From assembly GCA_047967505.1 (NCBI GenBank), contig CM106541.1: a stretch of 64,000 bases of DNA; one strand, written 5' to 3'. Both the position numbers and the translations under genes were made by a program. Every line of letters begins with the position of its first letter. Within the stretch, counting starts at the first letter, position 1. The stretch is from Dipteris shenzhenensis (taxonomy: Eukaryota; Polypodiophyta; Polypodiopsida; Gleicheniales). Below are positions 1-11,490 of the stretch, in pieces. The notes beneath the pieces were generated by a model. That model did no database searches. It was not told the DNA's origin and saw only the letters and a program-made list of their open reading frames with translations.

Positions 1-419
1 ATATAAAAATATATTATACAAAGGATTTTTTTATTAGATTTTGAAAACTCTTTACCAATAATATTATTTATCTATAATATGATATATTAAAACTTATATA
101 AAATATATTAAAACATAGTATAGTCTATATTATTATATAAATATGATATATTTATAAGACATTTTTTTAAAAAAGTCTTATTATTATTTATATAAAATAA
201 AAAAGTAATTATAACTATTAATTAAATAAAAAATAATTAACATATACATAAGAGATATATTAAACGAACTAATTTAAATTTTATATTATTGATATAAAAT
301 AAGAACAATAATCCAATGTATTTTTATTTAAAAAAATTTAACATATTTAAAAATGAATTTGCACATAAAACAATATTCTTTTAAACAATTGAAGAATACA
401 AGTACATCATAAATTAAGG
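1..419. other. AT-rich DNA without a recognisable gene
   Basis: This stretch is almost entirely A and T, with many short poly-A and poly-T runs. I see no open reading frame of useful length, no RNA gene and no clear repeat unit. Confidence 0.6.
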
Positions 420-850
420 GGTATGTACAAAGGCCTTACATTTTCTTAGTTTAAGGCTTGTGCAGAGTTTCATACCCATAGGATATCATTTGAGTTGTTT
501 GGAATGCGTACTTTTTTGTGTTGTAACATAAATCATGCATGAGTGTTCAAAAACATTGCGCACTCAGTTTGCTTTTAGACTATGTGCCCATCTCTAATGG
601 ATATAATGATACTTTGCATAAGATTTATGCTATGTTAGTGTAGGACCTCTATAAATTATCATACCCAAATGATATCATTTAGTATATGGTTTAAAATGCA
701 TCTATCTCGTTTCTTAGTATGCATCATGCAAGAGTCGAGAATGTGCTTCTTAGCCTATGTACTTATTTTTGATGGGTATGATACTTTGTACAAACATTAA
801 ACTTAAGGCTTGTGCAAAGTATCAAACCATTCTTTGGCATGATTTAGAAT
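420..850. repeat. Degenerate tandem repeat, unit about 150-190 bp
   Basis: Three diverged copies of one unit follow each other. Shared landmarks recur in order: a GATACTTTG-type word followed by a 'cataccca...atgatatcattt' stretch and then 'tttagaatgc' (near 500, 688 and 840). The spacing is irregular (about 188, then about 150 bp), which suggests an old satellite rather than a recent array. There is no coding potential. Assignment as a satellite rests only on these internal similarities. Confidence 0.45.
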
Positions 851-854
851 GCAA

Positions 855-1380
855 ATTTTACTTATTTTTTACTCCATGAAATTATCCTTAACCCTACACC
901 CTACATCCTAAATTCTAAACCTAAACCCTTGAACTTAGATCTTTAATCATTCAACCCATATTCTACATTCTAAACTCTTTATCTAAGATGCTGAACCCTA
1001 AATCCTAAATCGTAAATCACAAACCATTCAACTTACTTCCTAATCTAAACGCTTAACCTTAGATACAAAGCTATAAATCTTAAACCCTGAACCCTAAACG
1101 GTAAATCATAACACATACAACTTACTTTCTATATTCTAAGCTCTTAACCTTAGATACAAAACTTTAAATCCTAAACCCTAGACTGTAAATCATAAACCAT
1201 ACAACTTACTTTCTATATTCTAAACTCTTAACCTTAGATACAAAGCTATAAACCCTAAACCCTAAACCCTACAACCTAAATCCTAAACCTTAGAACCTAG
1301 ATCTTAGACCCTAAAACATAATCTCTAAACCCTAGACTCTAGATTATAAACCCTAGTTGTGAACCCTAAGATACAAGTAA
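855..1380. repeat. Degenerate interstitial telomere-type repeat (CCCTAAA family)
   Basis: The block is built from imperfect CCCTAAA, CCTAAAT and CTAAACC words, the complement of the plant telomere repeat TTTAGGG, with the C-rich strand on top. Over this lies a longer period: an 'aacttacttyctatattctaa' landmark recurs at about 1031, 1120 and 1204 (spacings 89 and 84 bp), so a composite unit of about 85 bp was amplified after the telomere words had diverged. It is interstitial rather than a chromosome end, because unrelated sequence lies on both sides. Confidence 0.7.
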
Positions 1381-1404
1381 TAATTTATACTTTTTTGTGA
1401 TTTG

Positions 1405-1441
1405 TGCAACAAGTTGGGGTTGCACCCGCCAACTTGTTGCA
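1405..1441. repeat. Perfect 13-bp inverted repeat with 11-bp loop
   Basis: TGCAACAAGTTGG at 1405-1417 is exactly reverse-complemented at 1429-1441. A second, 14-of-15 inverted pair (1443-1457 with 1508-1522, TGTGCAATAGG-type arms) follows directly, so the 120-bp block can fold twice. This looks like a small foldback or MITE remnant; no transposase is nearby. Confidence 0.6.
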
Positions 1442-1716
1442 TGTGCAATAGGTTGGTGGGTGCAACCCCACTCTGTTACAAAAATCACCAAAATTGGTGG
1501 GTGCACTCCAGCCTATTGCACAACTAGTGTATTCGGGATTTTTAGACTTTTCTTTAGTCCAGTTTTGAAATTGGACTTTAGACCAAGTCCAAATTTTTTA
1601 ATACAGTGTTTAAAAACATTCAAGAATTTTTTTCCCACCATTGTCCTATCTTCTTACAAATTTTTTGCATGCTTGATTGCCACATAATTTACTTTTACAA
1701 ACAAGCACTTGAAGGA

Positions 1717-1833
1717 GCATTGTGTGAGTGATGTGATAGTCAAGCAAGGAAGTTTCGTTGAACCGGTCAGACTACGCATTGTGTGAGTGATGTGATAGTC
1801 AAGCAAGGAAGTTTCGTTGAACCGGTCAGACTA
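1717..1833. repeat. 59-bp tandem duplication
   Basis: The segment 1717-1775 is repeated at 1776-1833 with no mismatch over 58 bases. The near identity means the duplication is recent compared with the surrounding decayed DNA. No coding sequence spans it. Confidence 0.9.
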
Positions 1834-2461
1834 TTGAGTAATGATAGTTGGTGATTTGGAAGGATCACAAACAAATGTGGTTAAGCCACTTCAGATAAAC
1901 TGAATCTGAGAGATGAAATTGGTAGGATTTTCTTTTATTTCAAGAGAGAACTAGCAAACTTGTCATGAAAACTTTTGCTGATGAAAACCACATTTTGTGT
2001 GTCAGTAAGGAGGAGAGGGAACTTGAGGCATACCTAAGGAAGTTGTAGGCAAACAGGTTGAGACTCAATCACCAACCCGGATTAAGTGCAAAACAAAGCA
2101 CCTTTTTTGAATGTGGCTGTCTCTACACTAGCACATGATGGGACATGATGGGACTGTAGCATCTAAAAGAGAGGTTGGAATGCCCACAGACAAAAGAGGT
2201 GGTACAGAAGGTGGCTGACATTCCCTAGAGAGAGCATCCTAATGCCTTCCTTTTTCAATACAATGGTAGAGATGCTTTATAGTATCTATGATAGCCTTCT
2301 GTGTCTAATTAGGGTCTAATCATAGTATAGTCATAGCATCCATTCTCAAATATAGAAGCTCATAATATAATGAGGAACCCTCTTATATAATGTTTTGAAT
2401 CTATAATATAGGGATCGTATATTGGGTTATAGTTAGAGAATTAGGATTATATACTAATTAG
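1834..2461. other. Unassigned DNA between duplication and copia fragment
   Basis: I see no intact frame or recognisable motif here. It could be decayed internal sequence of the copia copy that becomes recognisable at 2462, but nothing translatable supports that. Confidence 0.4.
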
Positions 2462-2870
2462 ATCTGCTTGAAGACCCTACTATCTTTAGACGCATAGTAG
2501 GTAGTTTGATATACATGACTATTACTAAACCTGATTTGAGTTATGATGTAGGGTTGGTAAGTCAGTTTATGCAAGTGCCCTGGAAGTCCCACTTGGATGC
2601 AGCTAGGGACTCACTCAAATACATAAAATCCACCCTTCATTATGGACTTTTCTACAAGTCTAGATTGTAGATAGAGTTGCATGTATATACAATTTGCTGA
2701 CTAGGCTAGTAGTATCTCAAACAAGAGATTTATTAGTGGCTTTATGTTCTCTTTGGAAATGATGCTATCAATTGGAGCAGCAAGAAGCAACCATAGTGGC
2801 TTATTCTAGCAGAAAGGTAGAGGTGTAGCAATGGTTGCATGTGAAGTAGCTTGGTTTTATGTAGTGAGAA
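2462..2870 (+). pseudogene. Ty1/copia RT tail and RNase H fragment (decayed)
   Basis: Forward translation across several frameshifts gives the end of copia reverse transcriptase and the RNase H region: EDPT, IVGSL, a PDLSY-like stretch and GLVSQFMQ at about 2470-2575, then SNKR, NDAINWSSKKQP and an SSRK-type motif at about 2715-2820. The same ordered words occur in copia D at about 38,180-38,290, so the two belong to the same or a closely related family. Copia D lacks the part that continues here. Stops (one in the former ADW motif) and frameshifts make it non-functional. No LTR was found beside it. Confidence 0.8.
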
Positions 2871-3897
2871 CGACCCATTATATACACTACTGAGATAATA
2901 AATATATTAGTCTCTAATCTTAGTGCATGATGGCAAAGTTAATCTTTCCTTGGTCATCGTTGGGATAGAACTTGAAGTTTGCTATTTGAGATCCATTTTT
3001 ATTTAAGGTGATAGACATTTCGGGTTGATGAACATATGAAATCGGGGAAAAGAGGTAGAGGAAGAAGGTACATCACCTTGGTGTCAATGATTGTAGAATC
3101 TTACCTCACTTAAAACATAAGCCCTTGGCTCTGGCCTCTGTTGATGATGGAGCATCGGTCTGAGACTTCTTCACTACCATCTCAAAGTAGCAAACTCAAA
3201 GCCAAGTGGGAATATATATCTTCACTGCATAAAGTTTATCATGTGTGTGACTTTGAACTACATCATACATAAATTTTCTACACAAAAACATAATATATGA
3301 ACAATATGAGACATAATATTATGAGAGAAGCACAAGAAAAAAAATCATAGTTTGAAAGATACATATCATGTAGCTTGGACCCTATGCTTCCTTGCTCCAC
3401 CACCAACTGCCAAGCACTCCATTGCTTGCATAGATCTATTCCTATGCTTGTAACCAAGAGGTGTATGCTTAATTTTTCCAATCTGGTAGCTAATGTCTTG
3501 AGCTCATGCTTAAAGGACATATATTATTGCAATAACTGAGCTTTCTCAATACCCAATGTTGTATTGATGTCATATGTACTTTGCTTAGCACTAGTAGGTT
3601 TTTTATCTAATCTTCATATTTTTATATCTCCTTTGTCCATCAACAGTCCACAAGTCAATATGCCTTTCCCCCGCCTCCCATAGTTGAAGAAATGTTTGTT
3701 TTTCATCCTCGATGACAACCAAGGCCAAAATGGGTGAATTCCATCTAGGGATCCCCAAACAATACCTGCAATGTCCCATACTACTATAAATCATCCATCT
3801 GGATGTCGTAATGGGATCATCCATGATGATAGCAAAATCCTTAGCTAGTTGCTTAGATCACCATTGCAAAACCACTCCTAGGTTTATGAGAACATCT
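2871..3897. other. Unassigned region with weak minus-strand frames
   Basis: Minus-strand frames of 80 codons (3278-3520) and 73 codons (3603-3824) are open. They contain ordinary-looking residues (for example KQTFLQLWEAGERHIDLW) but match no family I recognise. They could be fragments of a host gene or of an old element. No start context or splice structure could be established. Confidence 0.3.
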
Positions 3898-4257
3898 TGT
3901 TGGAATGGTCACCTCCCCATCTGTAAGCCCCCATATGAGGAGAGCATGGGGGAGGTAGACCTAGAGATATTGGAGCTACCACATGGGCAGCACATGAGCT
4001 GCCATGTGGGCAAATGTCAAGGCAAAGGGCAGGCCATGGACTTACAAAAGAGGCAGTAGATGAGCAGGCTGGAGACAACTATGTGGTGAACTGTTTGGCA
4101 GAGGATATGGGAAGGCTCGGGGCATGCATTAGGCTTGACATCAAACAGACCAGTCTTTGCCTGTGGCAGCCTGATTGACACAATAAATGGGCAGGCATAA
4201 GGTCTACAAATAGGCTTGCAATAAGCACAGGAAGGGGCAAAGGCAGTAGCCCGAGGG
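3898..4257 (+). mobile_element. Copia A 5' LTR, left part (split by LINE-A)
   Basis: The LTR begins TGTTGGAATGG at 3898 and is closely similar along its length to the 3' LTR beginning at 14,215. It contains an inverted repeat around CCACATGGGCAG / CTGCCATGTGG (about 3979-4012). Similarity stops at about 4257, where LINE-A starts, and resumes at 11,491. Together the two parts make an LTR of about 1,005 bp. Confidence 0.88.
4242..4257. repeat. LINE-A target-site duplication, left copy
   Basis: The sequence ggcagtagcccgaggg here corresponds to ggcaacagcccaaaaggg at 11,491-11,508. Both match the single uninterrupted copy in the 3' LTR near 14,544, which is what target-primed LINE insertion leaves. 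The copies have since diverged. Confidence 0.6.
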
Positions 4258-4265
4258 AAAGATTA

Positions 4266-4870
4266 TTGATATACTGTATGCAAGTAGTCTCGTACCTGGC
4301 TACTCCTGTTGCCCCCCTCTCACCATCTCCTCCTTCCCGTAGCCCCTTCCACCTCCTTTGTCTCACTCCCCCTTGCTGCCTCCTCCCTCGACCTCCTTTG
4401 CTACCTCTCCGCCCCCCCTTCCTGTCTCCCCTCGCCTACCCTCCCTGTCTCTCCCACCTTGTCTCCCCACACTGCCCCCCTGCCTCCCCTCTCTGCTTCC
4501 CTACTCCTCCTCCTCCTCCACTCCCCATTGCTCCTCCTGCTGCCCCCTCTCGCCTCCTTCTACCGCCTCTACCACCTCCCCCCTCTACCTTCTCTGCCTC
4601 CTGCTACCCGCACCTCCACCTCCTGTTGACCCCACCTCCTTCCCCCTCCACCTTCTCTGCCTCCTTCTCTCCTCCCCCCTCCTTCTCCCACTTCCTTCTC
4701 CTGCCTCCTCTTCGCCTCTTTCCCTCGCCTTCTCTCCCTCCTCGCCTTCTCGTCCCCCCCTCCTCTTTCTCCTCCTTCTATCCTCCCTGCCTTCCTCTTT
4801 CCTCTTCCGTCCTTACCCCCCCTCACTCCGCCTCCCCCTCTGATGCTTTTCCCCCCTTTCTCTTCTTCCT
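4266..4870 (+). other. Pyrimidine-rich leader of LINE-A
   Basis: About 570 bases on the plus strand are nearly all C and T, built from CCTCC, CTCCC and TTCTC words. Long apparent reading frames in several phases are composition artefacts (Pro/Ser/Leu only). The position at the LINE's 5' end suggests a 5' UTR and perhaps an internal promoter, which is inference. Confidence 0.6.
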
Positions 4871-4999
4871 CCCTATAGCGGGAGCATTTGTGCTTGTCAA
4901 GGCAAAAGAAAACCTTGGTGGTGACCCTTAGTCTGGCCATAGGGGTTCTATGGCAGCACTCTCGAATCCCATGGCCCTTAAAGATCTTCTTTCCCCAAC

Positions 5000-6961
5000 T
5001 GACAAGCAACAGGTATAGCAGGTAGTCCCTCCAGGACAAGGCGCTTGTGGGCAGACTTGTAGGCCTCATGCCTACACGGAGACAAGTGCGAGAGTGGATC
5101 CAAGTGAGCTTGGCATTAGAAGGAGACCACATTTAGAGGTCACCATCTATGGACAAGTCATTTTCCTCATTCAAAGAAGCTCCCGCGACACTGCCTCGAC
5201 ACTTGTGAAGCAGAGCCCCATCCTCCTCAGCCCATATCTTGTTTACCTCTTTCCTTGGTATCATGGGTTCACAGTGGAGGACACACCATGTTCCACGTTT
5301 CCTGATTACACTTCGCTTCCCAAGGCTCCCCAAGGAGTATCAATCCATCCTCCCTTCCATTGGTCAGGCATTTGACATAGTGCTCAAGTCCCTGCCAGAG
5401 TCGGCCGCCTCAGTTTTAGCAGATCAGACTGGTGGTTGAGAGCCCAGAGTCCCTCCCAAAGTTGATCCTTCTTGAGACCCTTGAAGGGGGCACACTTCGC
5501 TAGAGGGTGTGAGACTTTGGGGTTACTAGGCCAGTGTCTTCGGTGTAGACAAATGGGTCACCTCGCCATAGAGTGCCCCTATGGCCTCCCTTGTGCGCCT
5601 CCCCTCCCCCATAGAGTAGATAGAGTCAGCATGCTCGAGTCCAACGGCCTCTCAAGCAGGAGCAACAGGAGTCCCCGACCCCTTGGGTTACCCCCTTAGA
5701 AGGGGAATGGACCCAAGTTCAAAAGAAAAAGAAAACAAGCAAGTAGGCCCAAAAGCGCCACCAATCACAGAGAGAGGGACAGGAACGACAGAGAGGCCCC
5801 GAAGCAGGAATCGCAGGAGCCACCTCCTCCAATGGCAAGGGCCACCGCTCATCCAGATGGTCCTTCAGCCTCGGAGGTTCAGCCTCCGAATCCACCCTTG
5901 TAGCAGCAGCGAGCTCTAGATATGGTGATGGCGCAAGCCGTAGACGCTAGCCCGATGGGGGCTGCAGAGGAGCCGATTCAGAGCCCTAGCAAGCCTGATT
6001 AGCAAAGGGGCCCTGTGGTCCTCGTCCCTCCTCCTCCCCCTCCTCCCCCTCTCCTCACTTCCCCTCCCCCTCCAGGGTTCCCCCTGCCCCCTCTCCCCCC
6101 TCGTATGGTCACCCTCACCACCCACCCCCTCCCTCTATCCCCCGTGCCTACCGCTCCCTCTCGTGCTACCCCCCTCTCCACTTCAGTAGCAGATTCTTCC
6201 ACTTCAACACCCCTACCAGCTGGCAAGGGAATGATGACGCCCCCTTCTGCTTCCTCATCACAGTAACAAGTCCGCTCATGGAGGGATCCTGAGGGACGAG
6301 GCTCATCTTCCCAGTCAATGGCTCCTAACCTTCAACTTGGGCATCCCTTACTATGGGACTTCTGGAGGTTAAGACCCTGGAACTATCTGGAGATTCTGGA
6401 CTCTTATCCTCTACCATTGGAGGTAACGCTCATGGTCCTTCAGCCCCAAAAGGGGGGTTTGATCAGTGCAGTGGGATCTCCGACACACCCCGTTTGGAGA
6501 TTTATGTTTGCCTCCACAGAGTTGGAGAAATGGTCCTCGGAGGTGTTTGATGCCATTTTGGGGAATCAGATTACACTCATGATGGATGAGTGAATGGGGC
6601 CACATGGACTAGACCTTTGGTATGTCCCATGGTGCAGAGGTGAACTTCCAGTTGAGCTTCACGGACGAGAAGCCGGTGTGTGGCTTGGTGATAGGAGTTA
6701 TCAGATTGCCGTTGGAGGCAAAGGTGGAGCAAGCACACTTCTGGCCCCTCCACAAGTGTGCGGAGATGTTTGTGGAAGCGTCCTTCATGATGAAGTGGGC
6801 ACAAAAAATCGGCATTGAGCCGGTATCCACATTAGTACGATGTCGCACATATACTAACTACTCGCCCTCTAAACCCCTGTCAAAATCACACAAAGCAGTC
6901 TTTTTGGGATAGTCACCTACTCACAAGAGAGCCTTGTTGTTCCTGACTACCCCGTCCTCAT
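5000..6961 (+). pseudogene. LINE-A ORF1 (gag-like, CCHC knuckle), broken
   Basis: The recognisable centre is a zinc knuckle CLRCRQMGHLAIEC at about 5533-5580 (C-x2-C-x4-H-x4-C), as in the nucleic-acid-binding ORF1 proteins of plant L1 elements. It is preceded by a gag-like stretch (LPKEYQSILPSIGQAFD, about 5325) and followed by a Pro/Ser-rich linker (about 6010-6270) and a more globular part (about 6620-6910). ORF1p coats the element RNA for target-primed reverse transcription. Several frameshifts and stops interrupt it. In the last frame it ends in TGA overlapping the ORF2 ATG at 6960 (ATGA). Confidence 0.7.
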
Positions 6962-9900
6962 GAGCTGGACCATAGTGAGTTGGAACGTACACAGGCTCCA
7001 CAACCGTGTTCGTAGCCAGCCACAGTACCTGATACTCTGGCAAGAGTTGCAGAGGGCAGTGGTAGGGCGAGCAATGGACATCCTTATGATTCAAGAGCAC
7101 ATGTTTTTAGCTTCATACATCAGACAACGTCATCACCTTCTCCCAGGGAGAGGTCCAGAGGAGTGGTCCCCTACGGTAGGACGAAGTGGGGAGGTCTACA
7201 TCTTAGTCTCACAAACTTCGGCCCCAGAGGTCTACAATCAAGGCGAGCTCAGGATGAGCAGTTTGGATGGGAGTTCGGATGGGAGAGTCCAGGATCAGGA
7301 TCATAAACGTGTATGCCCGAGCGTGTAGACAACACCGCCCGGCCTTTTGGAGGAGGCTGTCAGAGTGTCTTCCAAATGTAGACTCCTAGATTGTTGGACG
7401 TGACTTCAACAACCTCGAGTTTGGGGAAGACAAGGAGGGCAGAGCCTCATTTTCTGAGATGCCAGCTGCAGAGCGTAGCACCTGGGAGCAGTTCATTTTC
7501 ATGATCAGTGACAGAGACCCGTGGAGAGAGACAGATTTCAACAGGACACTTGGCAGCCTTCTCTTCTCCTTTGGACAGAGGAGACACGATGGTTTGCTAG
7601 AGAGACTAGACTATTTCTATGTTGGGAACTAGGCATTACACAGAGGCAGATCTACCAGGATTCTAGCAGATACCACGATGTCAGACCACTCTCCAGTGAT
7701 ACTTCACTTGGATCAGCCCTGCCGAGGTCTTCCCCAGAAGGGGATCCGCATTCCAAAGGACCTCCTTCAGGACGAGGAGATTCAGCAGGTCATGACAGGG
7801 ATTTGGGAGTGGTCAAAGACAACACCATGTGAGGGTTGGGCTACGTGGGTGGCCGATGCGATTCAAAGGAGTAGTGAGGAGCTGTAGGCTCACACCCTTA
7901 GGCAGAGGAGTACCCTTCAGGAGCGTGGGTGGCCGATGGCCCTTAGGTGGAGTACCATTTAGGAGCATGAGCGGACTTTGAGGAGAGACCTCACCTCCAT
8001 CGAGAGGCTTAGGGAGCAGGGCCTAGTGTCTCAGTGGCTTAGCAATAGATTCGAGAGCGCTCGTCTTCGAACTCCAAGACACGGAGGTGCGACAAGCTGA
8101 GTTCTATCATTCCTCCTGGGTCCGATGGGTGTAGTAGGGGGACAAGATGACAAAGCAGTTCTTTCATACCATTGGCCCCCAATCGGCAGGCACATAGCTA
8201 CAGCGTCTCCGAGACTTGCAGGGCATCATGCACACTGACCCGCATGAGATTTTGGACATGACCACCGGTTTTTACAACCAGCTCTTTTAGATGGAGAGGA
8301 TGACCCTAGCTGGTCTTGTGGCCCGCGTGCTAGTTTGGGATCACATTCCTCCAATAGTCTCATAGGACTTATGCAATAGATTGAGGAGCATTTCATAGAT
8401 GAGGAGCTCTGGGAAGCCCTCAAGGCTCTTCCGACCCAGAAGTGTTCGGGTGAGGATGGCTTGACTCCAGCCTTCTTCTAGAAATTCTGGGAGATTATCT
8501 CCACCCCATTTCGTCTAGCTTGCCAGGAGATTTTTGACATAGGCCTTCTCCCTAAGTCTTTGAGCAAGGGGTGGATTTGTTTGATTCCAAAAGGGGGGAG
8601 ATAGGTCAGACATCCGACAATGGAGGTCGATCACTCTACTTGATACTGCATACAAGATCCTCACCTTGAGTTTGCGGTTATGGCCCCATCTTACAGACAT
8701 CATCCATGACACACAGACTGGATTTCTCCAAATGCATAGCAGCCTGGACAACATCTTCACATTCTGGGAGGCAGTGGATTGGTCCAGGGAGGAGTCACAG
8801 CCGTTGGTCGTCCTTCTCTTGGACTTTGAGAAGGCCTACGACAAGGTGGAGTGGTCTTTCTTGGAGGGCACTATGAGGAGATTGGGTTTCTCAAACAGAT
8901 GGGTCAGAGGAGTTTCAACGCTATATGCAGGGAGCTCTACCCAAATGCTTATTGAGGGACACACAGGCGAGGCCTTTCCTCTCTCTCGCTCAGTCCTCTT
9001 CCTCTTCCTGTTTGTGGTGGAGGCTTTGGGCTACTATTTGAGATCATAGGTGGTGGGTTTGACACGGCTAAAGCTCCCAATCAGACAGGAGGAGGAGCTC
9101 CTTAACTCGGAGTTTGCACATGACACAGCCTTGTATATTGAGGGCACCACAGCAAGTCTGGAGAGAGTCAGGGGCGCCCTGGCTATTTATTCTAAGGCCT
9201 CGGGGGCACAGATCAACTGGACGATATCTATAGGTTTCTTCACTGGCTTTGAGGAGACACAGGAGATCCGTGAGTGGGGGAGTGACTTTAGCTTCAGATG
9301 GATACCACGGGGCCAGACAGCAAGATACCTCGGATGCCAGGTGGGTATTGACATTACAACAGAGCAACAGATTGCCTCGGTCCTTGAGACTGTTCGGCGC
9401 AAGCTTCTTTGTTGGAGCTCAACCAAACTCTCCCTAGCAGGCCGCCCCGTAGTGGCAAACTAGGTCCTTCTTGCCACAGCCTGGTATATTGCCTCCTACT
9501 AGTGCTTTCACAGAGGTTGCATTGGGCAGCTCCGATGGTTGGTACGGAACTTCCTATTGGCAGGTTCAGACGGCACGAGGAACACTAGGGCCTGAGTAGC
9601 TTGGCAGACAGTGATCATGCCGCAGGCACTGGGAGGCTTGGGTGTCATTGATCCGAAGATGCAGAGCAGGGCCCTTCTAAGAAAGTTGGTGATTTGTGGC
9701 CTCACCCCAGGTGCAGAGCGAGCCTTGGAAGCTCCTCTTATAGCGAGGCTTCTGAGGAACACCCCTTGCACTGGAGGACACTGGCAGCCTTCACATCGAT
9801 GGATCTTCTCAGAGGCCCCCCCTTACGAGGAAAGGCTCCCCCCTAATGAGGAGTCTTCATAGGGTATGGAAGAGACTTGCAAGGGGTCTCATCTATGCTC

Positions 9901-11352
9901 CACCCAGATGCAGAGAGGAGTTTGAGCGCCAGCCCCTTGTGTGGCACTGAGAGATCAGAGATCAAGAGGGCCGTATGCTCGGACAGCGGACTCACATTGG
10001 TTGGGCACAGTGGGATAATGGTCCAATAGGGTCCTTTGGCAGTTGGAGTAGACTACCTATAGAGATAGAGGCGAGGCTTGATGCCCTAGCGCATCTACAA
10101 GGGCCAGGGCAGCGGATGGGCAAGATTGACAACCATTTCGGAGTCCTGGTGGGAAGGACTTCACATGTGGAGAGACATCATATAGTTGGGGCAATTTTCC
10201 CGTACTGGTGCTCCCTTGCGGATGTTGATGCAATGCGACAGCACGCACCCGGCTTCTTTCGTGTAGGACCTGGAGGCCTACTTCAGCCACTCACTGAGAG
10301 GACCCTGAGATGGATGGGAATCTTGATGGGATACACTGGCAGATGATTAGAGTGGTGGGACGTTTAGGGAAGGAGAAGCACATTGACCCTCCTAGTATTT
10401 CAAAGTAGGACACCTCTAGATGGCGCCTTTGGTTGTGGGAGGGTAGACCCCTGAGGGAGGTCCAATGGGATCCAGGAGAGTGGTTCTAGCCCTCCAGGGG
10501 CGGCCTAGCTAAGCAAGTGGATGAGGAACCCTTCTTTTCCTACACCACACGGATTAGCAAGAGGCTTCAGATGGACTCGTCGAGGTGGACCCCTTCGAGG
10601 GAGAGAGATTGGGTGACCCAGAGAGTGCCTCGGGATGTGCGCTCCAGGTTTTGGCATGGTTGTGGTCCAACTTGCGGCTGAGGAAGATCTCTTACATCTT
10701 CTGGCTCGCCGCCCATGGAGGCTTGCCCATTGGACCGTGGTTGGAGCAGATGCGAGTGGATGGGCAGTGCCATTGTTGCTCTGATAGTGTCCTAAAGACT
10801 ATCCCGCATTGCCTGTGGAGATGTTGTACCGCAGCGAGGATCTGGATGGGAGCCCTCAAGATCATGACACGTATGCAGAGTCTTCATAGAGACTACACCT
10901 GGGGGATGGTGGCTTGGTTGACAAAGGAAGGACACACGTTTCAGATTGATGAGATCTCCCCAGCCTATCGGATACATAGTCAGAGCATCTAGAGGATTGC
11001 ACTCGACGAGGCAGTCCCCCCTAACAATCTAGCTCCTCCTCCTCCTGAGGACAGTGTTTGGGAGGTAGTAGCCAACATCACGGCTTGGAACATTTGGGTG
11101 GCTCGCTGTAGTCTTGTAATGGGTGAGGTTCCACGCACGGCTACCCTAGTTGCCATATGGCAGGATATCGTCTACACTCTACGGTCCACTTGGGAGCGCG
11201 GAACTCCAAGCTCCAAGGTGACTATCGAGAGGCGTGCTCATTTCTGCAAGGCTTCGCCTGCAGGTGTTTTCTACATCTTCACTCCGCAAGGGATTCGTCG
11301 GTTGTATAGTCCCCCCACTTGGCTGTTAGCCCCAATTCCAGAGATCCCCTAG
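6960..11352 (+). pseudogene. LINE-A ORF2 (endonuclease, reverse transcriptase, zf-RVT), broken
   Basis: The start at 6960 is supported by the N-terminal endonuclease motif (IVSWNVHRL). MIQEH (about 7086), a DFNN motif (about 7400) and SDHSPVIL (about 7680) complete the APE-type endonuclease. RT motifs follow: LLLDFEKAYDKVEW at about 8812 and the catalytic box near 9110, which reads FAHD instead of FADD. The LAGRP region near 9437 and a C-terminal zf-RVT (CHCC, then HC-x3-C, about 10,770-10,825) end the protein. Multiple in-frame stops and frameshifts, plus the altered active site, make it inactive. Confidence 0.88.
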
Positions 11353-11490
11353 GCAGTGAGCTGGCGTTTCTCAGGAACATGTCGGTTTTTCTTTCAACTT
11401 TTTTCGGTTTGTTCCACCTTCGGGGCTGCTATCTTGTATAAAATCTTTCAAGCATTAAGAGAAGGTTCCTTTCTTTGGGGGAAAAAAAAC
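11353..11490 (+). other. LINE-A 3' UTR and short A tail
   Basis: A non-coding tail ends in a run of eight A at 11,482-11,489. The phrase 'cttgtataaaatctttcaag' resembles the end of LINE-B ('cttgtactctcgctttcaag' near 28,050), supporting a shared 3' end recognised by a related RT. Confidence 0.55.

Larger units (their letters stand above)
4258..11490 (+). mobile_element. LINE-A, near full-length L1-type non-LTR retrotransposon
   Basis: A unit of about 7.2 kb lies inside the copia A 5' LTR. In order it has a pyrimidine-rich leader, an ORF1 with a CCHC zinc knuckle, an ORF2 with APE-type endonuclease, reverse transcriptase and a C-terminal zf-RVT finger, a short 3' UTR and a short A run (11,482-11,489). 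Length and order match plant L1 elements. Many stops and frameshifts in both ORFs show it is dead. It must be younger than copia A, because it interrupts that LTR. Confidence 0.88.

Noticed and set aside
4266-4931. Frames of 106-221 codons in the C/T-rich block
   Set aside because: They are open in several phases at once and consist of Pro, Ser and Leu, so composition explains them.
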